Assembly: GCA_963573315.1 (NCBI GenBank)
Contig: OY752147.1
Coordinates: 2,480,001-2,544,000, forward strand
Length of the DNA: 64,000 nucleotides
DNA from: Entomortierella parvispora
Taxonomy: Eukaryota; Mortierellomycota; Mortierellomycetes; Mortierellales; Mortierellaceae
Direction: 5' to 3'
The position numbers were made by a program, and so were the translations under genes. Of the stretch, positions 10,489 through 21,788 are shown in pieces. The notes under the pieces are model-generated. The model was not told where the DNA came from. It worked only from the letters and a program-made list of their open reading frames with translations, and did not search any database. The number at the start of each line of letters is the position of its first letter. Position 1 is the stretch's first letter.

Positions 10489-11397
10489 CTATGCCTTCCT
10501 CTGCTTCTTTGCTGCTGGTTTGCTCTTCCCTGATACTTTCGTTGACGACGAGGTGGTATCCTTGGAAGCAGCCTTGATGGCCTTGCCCAACTTCTTGGAT
10601 GCTTCCTTCTCCGCATGCTCAACAATCTTCTCGACCTTCTTCTCGACCTGTTTCTCGGCCTTGTGAACAATCTTGGCAACCTTCTTCTCAACCTCCTTCT
10701 CGGCCTTGTGCATCGCCTGCTCGACCTTCTTTTCGGCCTTTTCCGCAATCTTTTCCAACTTTTCGCCCGTGGCAGTTTCAGCAGCCAAAGCCATCTTGCG
10801 CTCCCATTGACGCTTCTTCTTTTCCTTGAGTTTCAGCTTCTGGGCCGCTTTGCGATCCTCCTTCTTCTTGAGTGCCTTTTCCTTCTTCTTCAAGTTCTTG
10901 GCCTTCAATCCATCAATGTGCTCCTTGGTCCGCTCATCCTTCAAGGCCTTCTTGTACAACTTCAGGTTGGCCTTGTGCTCATGGCCGTCCAAGTGCACTT
11001 GAACCATGGTCTCGTTCTTCAGCTTTTTGCGAGGGCAGATCTTGCAACGGTAATGCGTCGCCTCCTCTGCCTCAGGTTCAGCCTCCTCTTCCTTGTCCTC
11101 TTCGTCTTCATCATCCGAGTCCTTTTCCTCCTCATCCTCTGATCCGGCCTCAGCTTCACCTTCCTCGCCGTCCTTTTTGAGTGATCCTTCGTACTTTTTG
11201 ATATAGTTCTCCAACTCGGCATCCTCCTCGCTGTCTAGATCACCATCGTCCTCGTCCGAAGAGCTGCTATCAGAGTCAGAGCCAGAGTCTGAGAACTGGG
11301 CCAAAGCCTCCATCTCCTCATCGCCATCGTCACCCGTGGGCATCACCTCGGTGTAGATGGCATTCCTGGCCAACTCGCGATGGGCACGTTTCAGCAT
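10489..11397 (-). CDS. Acidic/lysine-rich C2H2-type zinc-finger protein
   Basis: One uninterrupted frame gives 302 residues. Residues 20-112 are very acidic (Asp/Glu/Ser-rich). A single zinc-finger-like motif follows, with C118-x2-C121 and H135-x3-H139 (plus H141), similar to the U1/JAZ-type fingers of RNA-associated nucleolar proteins. The C-terminal half is a lysine- and glutamate-rich coiled coil. Between about 210 and 275 it contains units of about 15 residues beginning KAEKEVEKKVAKIVH and KAEKQVEKKVEKIVE, also visible as a 45-base periodicity in DNA. The C terminus is basic (KPAAKKQRKA), suiting nuclear or nucleolar placement. I do not recognise a named orthologue. A role with RNA or pre-ribosomes is only inference from composition. 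Confidence 0.75.
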   Translation of the reverse strand: MLKRAHRELARNAIYTEVMPTGDDGDEEMEALAQFSDSGSDSDSSSSDEDDGDLDSEEDAELENYIKKYEGSLKKDGEEGEAEAGSEDEEEKDSDDEDEEDKEEEAEPEAEEATHYRCKICPRKKLKNETMVQVHLDGHEHKANLKLYKKALKDERTKEHIDGLKAKNLKKKEKALKKKEDRKAAQKLKLKEKKKRQWERKMALAAETATGEKLEKIAEKAEKKVEQAMHKAEKEVEKKVAKIVHKAEKQVEKKVEKIVEHAEKEASKKLGKAIKAASKDTTSSSTKVSGKSKPAAKKQRKA

Positions 11398-11655
11398 CTT
11401 GTCGTGTTGTATTTCGTTTGTCTTTCCTGTGCGAGTGTTCTAGGGCGGTGACGTTTCTCTTAAGGTACTCGGGGTCCGGAGGTAAGAGATGCAACAGAAA
11501 GTCGAGGAAAGGGAGAGAGAATGCGCGTAGGGGGTTTGTTCTGTTTATTGAACCTCTTTCGATTTTTTTCTTTTTTTTGTCTTGTGGGCATGGATGTGAT
11601 GGTGGCTTTGACGCTCAAAACAGCAGTCCACCAAATTGTATCAGATCGTCTTTTC

Positions 11656-14270
11656 TCAAACCGGGATTTGTTCGACATTGTCCTTGGCTTCTTGCCACGA
11701 TCCCAGGTTCTATAGACGAAGCAAGTGCAACATAAAGTATAGGTGCATGAGTAAGCAAGCTGGTCCTAACAAAGATATCCAGGAGGAAGGAGAAGAAGAA
11801 AAAGAACAAAAAGAACAGATACACACCTTTTGACACCACTTTTGATGAGCCTTGGCATAGGCCAGAAGCACATCGCGAAGATCCTTGATCTTTTGACGCT
11901 GGAACCGGTCCAGGTCTCCTTGCACAGCGCGCGAGATGTTTTCCAGGTCGGCATTAGTTGTCTCCAATTGCTCCTCCAACTAAAGAGTATCAATAGTTTT
12001 TGTCAATATTTACATTTTGATGAGTTAACCTCCCTACCTGCATCGAGACAAGGGTGTACCTGAACAATTGCGTCGCGAGTTTTTCCAATATTATTCCTTC
12101 GAGTCGCCTCAGGGTCCACGTCGATGATCCCATGGAGAGTGTGGCTCAGTGCACTAAAGACATTGAGTCGTGTACTCCTTCGCTTTGCAGCACCCGATGG
12201 CGGGGTATGGGTATGGGCATATGGGTTGTTGGAGGGAGGGAGCTGGGCATAAGGGTTGGAGGGATCCACAGTGGTGGCCGCCGAGGATGTGGATGGGCGA
12301 CTGTAGGGGTTATACGCTTCTGACTCTGCATCCTCATTTGTGGTTGTAGATTCTGGTTCGTTGGTGAAGGTTCCTTCTTCAGTGGTGATGGACTGGTTGT
12401 CACCTCCTGATTGAGATTCCTCTTGGACAGTTTCGTTACGTTGAGTAGTTGTACTGACGGATGCTCCTGTGGCAGAGCGCTCACGTTTCAAAGCATCCTC
12501 AATCCTCTTGGCCTCAGTCTCCATCCTTTCCAGATTCTCCAATGAACTCCTCTTGGATTCAAGCAAATCGGCGGTACTTTCGGATTGGATGTGCTTCTGA
12601 TGTCTAAACTTGAGAATCGACTTGATGATGCTGGCATACTGCACATATTCTTGCATTGGCTCATTCACATTAACTTCCAGAGCTTGCATCTAACACATAG
12701 AGAAGATAACAGGTCAGATCATGGGAGGAAAAGAGGCTTCCCAGGTACCGCTGGCTCTGTTCTTTTCCCTCGTCCCCTTACCAATGCCGTGGTCGCCATG
12801 AAGCTCGAATCTACAGCCTGGCCAATCTTTTCGATTGCATTCGCCAAGGGAACACACTCTGACTCGCTCAAGCTGAATCCGTTGAGAGTTGCTCCCAGGT
12901 CAGAGTTATCGTTTGCAATTTCTAAAGAATGAAGGGGAAACCAATGCAGTTACAGATTAATCATTGTAACGCCTCTGTAGTCATCCTCCAGACAGTGGCT
13001 CTAACATACCTCCAAGTTTGCGGACAACTTTCTTCTGGCTGCGATCCATGCTTCCTGAAAGCTGGTTCGAGAACTTTTGGGTAAACACTTCACTGTCAAT
13101 GAACCGAGGGTCGGGCTGTCTCAGGGGTGGTGGTGCGGCTACGCCTGCAGGGATGGATGGTCCTGGTGACGACTGAGATGAGGCAGTTGGCGAAGCGGGA
13201 AGGGAGGATGAACGCGTCAGCGAAGCGGATGAAGAGCTGGCTGTCAATGTCGCGTTGAGAGGGTTCTTGGGTAGAGTTGAGATGGGAGGACAGTGCATCA
13301 GCTCGGACTAAAATATGAAGGCGTGGAGGAGCAAAGTATTAGCGCAACGTTCTCTAACGTCGAGTAAAGACGCTTGCACGCCTGCAGTACTGGACAGAGA
13401 GAAGGAAAAAAGAGATGGAGACAAAGCAAAAAGCAAGTATTGTTGTATCGTCCATACCCAAGAGACTCCTGCCTCCAAGAACCGATGAAAGACGTGCTCG
13501 TAGGAGAGAATCTCATGCTTTGCCAGTCGATTCAAGAACTTTTGCAACATCCTCTTGCGCTTCTCGACCATGGCAGCGTCCTCTTTGCTCTTGTTCTGGA
13601 TATTGGCATAGTTGGCTATATTGAGAATGGCAGTTAGTTGCCGCATGGAGACCAATATGTACCACACCAAAAGGACTGGCAGTGGCACTGACGTTATCTC
13701 TTTGATATAAACACCTATTGTTCACGTACAGATGGAATGCTTCTCTGGGATGGGAGGCACAATCAGTGTAGGGTAAATCCTGCACAGCACCTTGCGCAAA
13801 GATTCGAATTCTGAGTACCGTCGCTTGACCTCATTGTCCTGAAGAGATGATAATGAAAGGATATAAAAAGAATATAGAAAAAAGAGTCAGCTAATGCAAT
13901 GCGCGGGCAGTGAGGAACTGTCATTCCTCCCGCGAGAGAACGCGCAGGGCAAGGCAGGACAGCAATATTAGCAGAGAACAAGGAGGATATCAAGGCATAC
14001 CCCGATCTTGATTGTGTAGGCGACAAAGGCGCTGGCTGTCAGACCGTCGGCGACTTTTGTGGCCGAGGTGACAAAGAGAGTGATGTGGGGCTGGTGCAGC
14101 AAGGTGCTGACGGAGCAGCAGGTTGTTCCTGGTGCAGCGCGGGGGATGGTTGTGAAAGCGGTGTAAGGCTCCTGAGGCGGCGGGGTGTGGGGCCGGTGCT
14201 GGTGCTGGTGCTCGTCCTGGAGGTGGCCGTTGCTGTTGCTGTGGCTGTCTTCCGAGTCTGAGAAGGACAT
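11656..14270 (-). CDS. SNX41: Sorting nexin, Snx41/Atg20 family (PX-BAR)
   Basis: Eight exons (14001-14270, 13730-13838, 13458-13615, 13010-13307, 12782-12921, 12060-12689, 11827-11979, 11656-11709) encode 603 residues. The PX domain spans about 60-180. It includes TLFVTSATKV, the phosphoinositide-binding RRYSEF (96-101), the PPIPEKHS loop and KRKRMLQKFLNRL. A Ser/Pro-rich linker follows, then a BAR-like helical region broken by a low-complexity insert (about 390-510). The last exon is only 18 codons (NLGSWQEAKDNVEQIPV) and closes the family's C terminus. Yeast Snx41/Atg20 and human SNX7/SNX30 sort cargo on endosomes and support selective autophagy. I cannot tell Snx41 from Atg20 here. It is divergent from the CAF-1 gene, with 492 bases between start codons. 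Confidence 0.87.
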
Positions 14271-14762
14271 GACTGAAGGAGGGAGATGGAGGGAGGGAGG
14301 GAGACAGATGGAGGGGGAGGGAAGAGGAGGAAAGGTCAAAGGTGTCTCTCCCTGTGCCAAGCACACCCAGAAAGGGGCCTAAAAAATAAAAGAAAAAAGC
14401 CGTTCGACGGGGCACCACATGGCGCGCCCTCTGTATCTGCACGACCCCTATCTGCACATGCGCCTGGACCGCCGGATCAAATAAACAATCTTAACGCGCC
14501 TTTTCTTTGCTTTCGTTCCTTGCTTGTTTGTTCATTCCCCTTTCTCGCTCCTCGGCCATCCTTCCATTCATCCGCTCTTGCTTGTACTGCACCCGCGCCT
14601 CCTCTCCTTCTCGCCCTCTACTTTCTCCTTCTCCCCTCTCCTTCTCCTTCTCCTTCTCCTTCTCCAGCATCATACCCCATCAGGGAATCGAGATTGGCCT
14701 CACTAGAAATCAAATAGGAGAAACCAAAGGGATTCAACAGTTGTATAGTGGACCATACAACC
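14271..14762. promoter_or_regulatory. Shared promoter region, SNX41 and CAF-1 subunit
   Basis: The 492 bases between divergent start codons hold a GGGA/GGAGG-rich half next to SNX41 and a pyrimidine-rich half (repeated CTCCTT) next to the CAF-1 gene. No TATA box stands at the usual distance from either start. Confidence 0.5.
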
Positions 14763-17700
14763 ATGCCACCAAAGCCGCAACCCATGGCTAGAACCCTCAG
14801 TGCGTTCTTCTCAAAAGACGAGGCTTCTCCTACTCCAATGGAACATCAACAAGAGCAGTCTGGCCCAGCGCAGGAACGAAAAGGCAGGTCAACGGTTCAT
14901 GATGGTTAGCCTGCCATCCATATTGTCCTTGCTAACAATCCACCCTCTCTATCATTCATCCACGAGTAGTCGAGGAAGCCGCTCCTGAAAAGCCTGAAAA
15001 ACTTGATAAACCCAAAAAAAAGAGAGCGAGTAAAGCCAAGAAGCAGGACGGCGGAGAGACTCCGGCTGGACCACCACCAGAAGAAAAGCCGATCGCATCG
15101 CCACGAAAGAAATCAAAACAACCAGTCGAACTCATGACACAAGTCGAGATCCCAGTACGACCCTCAGTATCCACCAAGGCTGCAAAACCAGTCCAGGAGC
15201 ATCAAAATATCGCCACCGACCTTTCAGCGTCAGCGGATAAAACCGAATCTAGCCTTTTGACACCAACGCCACCAAAAGCGACCAAAAAAGCACCACCATC
15301 TCCGAGCAAACCTGCGCCTACTGTCATTGCTGGAACAAACGGTGTAACTACATCAGGACCTAATATCGCCAGCAAGATTTCCAAACATGATACAGCCGGA
15401 ATGTTCAAGATTCGGGGCGGGAAGGCGTCCTTCACAGAACAGAAACTCAAATACTATTCTCATCCAGCAACTGTTATTGACCTGGCAAATTTCCACGCCT
15501 TCCGGGGACAGCTACAGGAATCAGCGAACCCACTACAGTATCCAGGAGTTCGAACAGATGGAAGCTACCGAGAGATCACGACTATACCTAGGGAACACCT
15601 GGGACTCTTTGCCAAGTTGGCGGAGGAGAGCGACCAATCTCTTTCGGATCTGGCAACAGGATTGATGGCCAACCTATGCCCATTGGAGTTTGAGCAGTTT
15701 GGAGGGTATTGCACTTCTGTGGATACTCTGGCGGGGGAAAAGGCTGAAGCGGACCTTGAGAGCATGGATGTAGATGTTGACGTGGAGACTGTAGATACTG
15801 ACGACACCGGCAGCAAGGCTCTTCCTGTCAAGAGGGGATCAACGAGGGTGTCCTTAGCAGCAGTGATGGATGCAATCCAAAGTGTTGCAAAGCGAGTCAA
15901 CTATGGAGTAGCCACTTCCAACCTTCCCAACTCAGTACCGGTCACCCCTGCCAACCTGTCAGTGTTCCGCTGGGAAGTGCAGGATATCGACCAATATTTC
16001 CCTGCAGATATGAGGGCGGCGGTCATACAGCGGAGGAGTAAACGAATGGAGGCGTCTGCAGCTATGACAGCCTGGTTCCTGAGCTTGGAAATGAGAGAAC
16101 AAAATGTGCTTTGTCCTCCTGTAAAAGTTTCACTAAGCCTGGATGCCAGCCAGCGAGGATATTTGCAACCGTCAGAAAGCATGGACATAGACATGCGTGC
16201 AGGGGCCCCAGTCAGTAGCACCAAAGATGACGGAACTCACCCTGTCTTGTTGGAGAATCCTATCGCTGTGGAAGCGGTCGTCGACCCGGCAGTGCTCGAG
16301 GCGAAACTTAAAGAAGCCGAGGCAAAGAAAAAGGAGGCTGAGATCAAAGAAGAGAAGCGGCTGGACAAGGAACGCAAATTGGCGGAGCGACAGCTGGAAA
16401 AGGAACAAAAGGAGGCTGAACGACTGCAGAAGGAGGCAGAACGACTGCAAAAGGAGGAGGCTAAGAAGCAAAAGGCTGAGGAAGAGCGTCTCAAGAAAGA
16501 ACAGGTAATTGAATTGGTTTGAGCGTTGCTTGGTCAAGTTCTTTTCCTAATTGTTGAATCGTTTGTGTAGACCTCACTGCGTTTTGTAGGATTTTTCAAA
16601 CCGGCGACAGTTCCAGTTTCCAAAAAAGAAGGGGCACAAGAGCAGATCAAGAACGACAACCTTTGCACCACCCAATCCGAACTCTTTCACCCATTCCATG
16701 TCAAAAAGAACACAACCCTTGCGCCGATCAACTCGTTTGCCACCAAGTTTTCCACCAAAGACTTTGATAAAGAGCTCGGTTTTGGAGCAAATAACTCAGC
16801 AGCGTCCGACAATACTGATATGGACATGGACGTGGATACCGTTCCTCAATTGGGAGCAACAAATATCAAGACTTTGTTGCCATCTCTCTTCCCAACTATG
16901 GGACGACGGGACGAGGTTGCCACTAAGAAGAACAAACTGCCACCTCAGACCAAGTTTATGTCGGTTTCTGAAGTCATTCAATCCGGACTACTGTTGCAAG
17001 AGCACGACGAGGACTTGAGTTACCTTTTGACTTGGAAAGATATCCCTTGTCTCCGCATGCGACTCTTTCAGTTTGTTGAAAACTACCGTCCTGCGTATTA
17101 TGGTATGTGACAATCATTGAATTTTGGTGCCTCGCCACTCTCTTGACATTTCCGTAACCATTCTTTACCTATTTCTAGGCACATGGTCCAAGAGAAGCAA
17201 AAGGATCACGGGTCGGAGGTTTTTGGGCAAAGACACTGTCCTGATTGATTACGACGTGGACAGTGAAGCTGAATGGGAGGAGGACGAGGAAGGAGAAGAA
17301 TGCAAAAGTGACGATGAGGATGAGGATGCAGAGGAAGTTGGCAGTGAGCAAGATGAAGAGGTAAGCGAGTGGGCCTAGAATATTGACGTCAAAGTTCAGG
17401 AAGGACCATCTCTAATAACTGGATAATATTACTCTATAGGATGACTGGCTCGTACCGGAAGGATATCTTTCAGAAGACGAAGGAATGGAAGTGGGCGAAG
17501 AAGGAGGTTCCAAAGACTTGGCTGCTTCTAAAAAGTCAAAGGATGCAAGACGTGTACGTATCCGCGTTCGACAACAAGGAGTCTGGTTTCTTGTTTGGGT
17601 ATCAGAAGAGCTAACGATGCACCAATTACATGCTGATAGCCCAATGCCGCCCATGTTGCGCCAGTGATTGTTGGACCCATTTTTGAGACGACTCTAGGCG

Positions 17701-17915
17701 AATATTCCTGCCACCCCGCGCTGGAAGCATACCATATTGAGTTTTTGATGGGTAAGTGTACTGTACATGTCGGCATCTATGCTTTCCACAGGATGACACT
17801 CACGCCCTTTGTCTCGTTTCTTTCTTCTTTTTGGGTACAATGTTCAGACTATGATGTAGGCATGGACTTGTTCCATACTACGACGCTTCCGCCACCGGCA
17901 GGGATTCAGGTGTAG
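14763..17915 (+). CDS. CAC1: Chromatin assembly factor 1, large subunit (CAC1/p150)
   Basis: Seven exons (14763-14904, 14970-16504, 16571-17102, 17179-17360, 17440-17553, 17640-17751, 17848-17915) encode 894 residues. A degenerate PCNA-binding-like ARTLSAFF is at 9-16. A K/E/R-rich coiled region (about 490-559, repeats of QKEAERL) matches the CAF-1 KER segment. Exon 3 opens with SLRFVGFFKP, like the internal PIP-like motif of the family. Then come the conserved RPAYYGTWSKRSKRI and the acidic stretch DYDVDSEAEWEEDEEGEE that contacts H3-H4, and a winged-helix-like C terminus. The complex deposits histones behind replication forks. The first intron boundary was chosen because GATG|GTTAGC joins in frame to TCGAGGAAG; the nearer AG|GTCAAC donor does not. 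Confidence 0.88.
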
Positions 17916-18186
17916 ATGCGCCTGTTGTACACTACAATAAATTGAAGACACGAAAACCCTTGGGGCACGTCCTTTGCACGTGGATTTTCTTGAAATGAAA
18001 GGTCACAGAAAAAATCTTGCTGATCTTCCCGCACAGTCCCAATAATGTCCAATTGCCCTCGCCGAGGAGAGGAGACTGAAAAAAAAAGAGATCATCCCCC
18101 AACACAATTGGTCATCGCTTCTCTCATCTCTTCTCTCTTTTCTTTCCCTCATCATTCACTCTTTCCTTCATTCTCGCCTCTCCACA

Positions 18187-19904
18187 ATGACCGCCAACAC
18201 CACCAACACCACCGTCTGGGATACCAAGACACAGCAGTTCCACGGCGGACAGGACTGGAAGTTTCTCAACAACTTTGTCGAGGACTTCTCCGTCACCACC
18301 AACTGCCTCGGAACCCCCGTGAAGGCTATTCAGGCTGCTCGTGATGCTGTAAGGGGCCTCTCATCTTCCTGCCCCGTCCTTTTCTTTTTCTCTTCGACAG
18401 CGACCGAATCCTGACTCTTTTCATATTGTTTTCTTCGCCTCATAGGTCGCCACTTGCCACCACTACCCCCCCGCCAACCAGGAGCCCGCAAAGTCTTCTT
18501 TGGCCGAGTGGATCTGGCCCGAGCATTGGGAGGCCAACAAGGACCGCCTCTTGCTCGGAAACGGTGCCTCTGAGCTCATTGATCTTGTGATCCGATCTGC
18601 CCCTCAGGGTTCCTGGAAGGCTGGTCCTTGGGATGTCCAGGTAAAGAACATGAAAAGAAAAAAAAATTATAATGGTGCTCCCTCGTGTCTTTGTGGCAAT
18701 CCCACATCTTTTTTTTCCACACGCGCGAAAAAGAGAGCCAGGATCTAAAAGGACAGGCTGATCTGTGCCCCACCTTTTTTTTCAGTCTGCAGAAAAGGTG
18801 TGGAAGAGCGAAAAAGGGTGCTCGTGCTTTCCTCCTCCATTGCGCTGACTTGCTCGTGGGGTGGGGAGTGTGAGCGTTCCCTCGATGCTATTTTTATTTG
18901 AGCCCTCTTTTTTTTTTTTTTTTTTGAATATGATTTCACATCAAGAAAAGCACTTGCGATCCTGTCAATTGCGAACAAACAAGATTAATCATTGCCTGTC
19001 AACTCTATCTTGTTATCTTTTTGCTCTGTATCCGATAGTACAAGGAGTACCAGCGATCTGCTGAGACCAACGGTCGCGACATCCTCTCCCCCAAGGGCGA
19101 TGACAAGGCTAACGTCGTCTGCATTGTCAACCCCTGCAACCCCACTGGAGATTATAAATCGATTGAAGAGCTCAAGGACTGGATCTTGAACAATGTCCAG
19201 GACAATGGTGTCGTCGTCATTGGTAAGTCATCTCATAGTGACACTTTTTGTTGTTATCAACCACTTGAGAATTTTGTCCAGTCAAAGCTCAGTCAGGCTA
19301 ACGAGGAACCATTTTTGATCGAATTGGAAAAAAAACAGACGAGTCCATGCAGATCTGGGTTGGACCCAATTTCCGTGAGGACTCTATGACCGCCCAGTCC
19401 GAGTTCTTGGAGAAGACCTTCAAGGAACGCAACATTTCCATCTATGTCATTCACTCGTGGACAAAGATTTGGTCCTGTACCGGTCTCCGTCTCGGATCCA
19501 TTGTGTGCCCCACTGTCGCTCACTGTGTCGAGTTGAAGCGTATTCAGGTTCCCTGGAGTGTCAACAGCCCCGCCCTCGCTTTCTTGGACGAAGTGGTCCG
19601 TGATACCGAGTACTTGGAGGAGACCTGGAGAGTGACCCCCATCTACCGCGCTCAATTGATCGAGCGTCTCCAGACCTTGGCTAACAGCCGTGATTGGGAG
19701 TATTTTGGAAAGTCATACTTGAGCTGGGTCTGGGCCGATCTCAAGGATGTGGAGACTGCTGAGAAGGCTGTGGCCCTGGCCAAGCAGGCTGGTGTCCCCG
19801 TTCGCAGCGGCAAGCCCGGTTACGAGCGCCCTACCTTTGTCCGCATTGCTGTTCGTGAGCCCAAGCAGACAGATGTCCTCTTGGAGGCCTGGAAGGATCT
19901 GTAA
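18187..19904 (+). CDS. PLP-dependent class I/II aminotransferase, HisC/CobD-like
   Basis: Four exons (18187-18348, 18446-18640, 19039-19222, 19339-19904) encode 368 residues. N-terminal features fit the histidinol-phosphate aminotransferase/CobD branch: NCLGTPVKAIQAARDAV, then HHYPPANQ and LLLGNGASELIDLVIR. The PLP-binding aspartate lies in VNPCNPTGDY and DES (181-183), the Schiff-base lysine is K223 in HSWTKIWSCTGLRLGS, and the C terminus has FVRIAVREP. Intron 2 is 398 bases, among the longest here, with poly-T and poly-A runs. The sequence is too divergent to say whether it acts in histidine synthesis or on another amino acid. It looks cytosolic, with no targeting peptide. It converges on the BTB gene downstream. 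Confidence 0.82.
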
Positions 19905-20135
19905 ATGATCCTTTTCTTTTCTTCTCGACATTTCTTCCTCTCCACAATACCATTCTTCCGAACCCTCCTTTTGCCTTTCCCTCCGCCCGACCCCCTTGTA
20001 GATATATTATGTTTTTACCCACCTTCTAATAGACGAATACAGTTGATTCTGATTCAAACACATCGATTACCTTGGGGCGTGGATGTAATGACTTTTTTAG
20101 GGCACCATTTTATTGTGTTTCTATGGAAAAGGTCA

Positions 20136-21788
20136 TCAAAGTGCACCGAGATCCTTCATATCATCAGTCAAGTACCTGCGACAGGCATTGTACTCCTTAT
20201 CAGAACTCCAGCCCTCAGCCTTGACTATTGTCATGACTAATTGACCAGACTTGCAGCCCATGCGAACCAAAGCTCTGCCCAGGAACAGACGCAAAGCCCG
20301 ACCAGGAGGAGTTACTTTGGCAGAGGTCAAAGCCAATTTCCGGATAATAGGCTCCAACTCCTCTTGACCTTTATAACTCTGACCATCGAGATGGAAATAC
20401 AGGTTGGGGGACAACTTGACGACGTTGGCGGCCATCTTCAAGGCCTGGAGACCAAGATGTTTACAAATCTTGTTGAGTCGGGCTAGATCCTGATCCCGAT
20501 AGACAAACAAGTGTTGATCGCCCAGCATGGAAGAATTGACAGATCCAGGCCAGATAGCAAAGAGTTCGATGCTGGAGACCTCGATCAGGAGAGCCAAGGG
20601 TTCGATATCCGCCGTGGGTTTGTACATCAGATCTTGAAGATCGGGCGATTGTATCAGGCTCTGGTTGAGCTGAAGAATTTTTTCCTTGCTCAAAAGCGTC
20701 AATGATGACGGCTGTCGTTGAGAATCCATTCTGATATCTTCGTCATCCTGGGCGCCGCCAAATGCCAACAATCTTTCCCGTGCCTTCCCACTCGCGCTCG
20801 ATGAGGGTATATCCTTGTAATCTCGCCAACCCTTGACCAGAACATGACGCACGGTGATATTACAGAGAATCATGGTCACCTCAGCCTTGATCCTCTCTTC
20901 AGGTTTTGTCGGGAATCCACTGTAGATGTAATCGGTGCCCAGGGAGAGTTTCGACATCAAGTTGTTGAGTTTAAAGTACCGAGCCTCCTTCAATAAGTTG
21001 TTGCGATGTACTTTATCCCTGATATGGACCTCGTATCCTTGTAAATGACTTAACACGTCCTTGAACAGCTCGGGGCTTCGACAGAAATACGCCGGCGTCA
21101 GGTTTCTGTCTGCAAAGGGCTCCATGATTGCAAAAAAATTGGGCGAGTCGTTCAGCACTGTCTCGCGGGCGATTTTGAATACGGTGCCGCTAACGTTTAC
21201 GTACCTGTATCACACACACACACCCAAACATAACAAATAAAAATTAGTAAGAAATAGGATATGAGAGGGAGAATCGAGTTCTATCCCGCAATAGAGAGAC
21301 TTCAAAGCTCGAAAAGAAAGATCGTAGAAAAGAAATAAATCACGTACACATGCTGGCGCAGATTCTCAATCAGTCGCTTGAGTTTGAAAAAATGTGCGTC
21401 CATCATCAGATTCTCTTGATGGACCTCGTCCCTGGCAACGACATAGTATCCTTGCATGTGCTTGACAATGTCCCGAAACACGTCTTGATTCCGGTTGATG
21501 TACATGATCCTCGTCCTTGATTCCTCGTGTACACTGTTGAAGAAGACTGAGAAAGATAAACAAAATCTGCATGTCAAGGACGGATCGTATGGACTCGATA
21601 AAAGCCATTGAGCTTGCAATCTAGATTACTAAAATACACATACTTTCTGAGAAAAAGTTGGGAGAGTCATACTGAATGGCCGAATATGTGAGCTGGAAGC
21701 TTTGGCCCGACACCACGATCGTGTAGAAGGATAATGGGTCCGAAGTGGTCAATGGTGGCAAAGGATGGGGTGCTGGTGACATTGACAT
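20136..21788 (-). CDS. Tandem BTB/POZ protein, Whi2/KCTD-like
   Basis: Three exons (21644-21788, 21348-21546, 20136-21204) encode 470 residues. Two BTB domains lie in tandem. The first (about 21-113, exons 1-2) reads FYTIVVSGQSFQLTYS, DSPNFFSE, FRDIVKHMQGYYVVARDEVH, MMDAHFFKLKRLIENL. The second (about 116-205, start of exon 3) reads YVNVSGTVFKIARE, DSPNFFAI, FKDVLSHLQGYEVHIRDKVH, EARYFKLNNLMSKL. They clearly derive from one another. The DSPNFF signature is typical of fungal Whi2-like and KCTD-type BTB domains, which act in stress and TORC1 signalling or as Cul3 adaptors. The C-terminal 260 residues have no domain I recognise. A (CA)n run lies in intron 2 on the plus strand. Confidence 0.82.

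Noticed and set aside
14888-14969. AG|GTCAAC donor at 14888 for CAF-1 intron 1
   Set aside because: It does not keep the frame with any acceptor before the conserved exon 2. The GATG|GTTAGC donor does.
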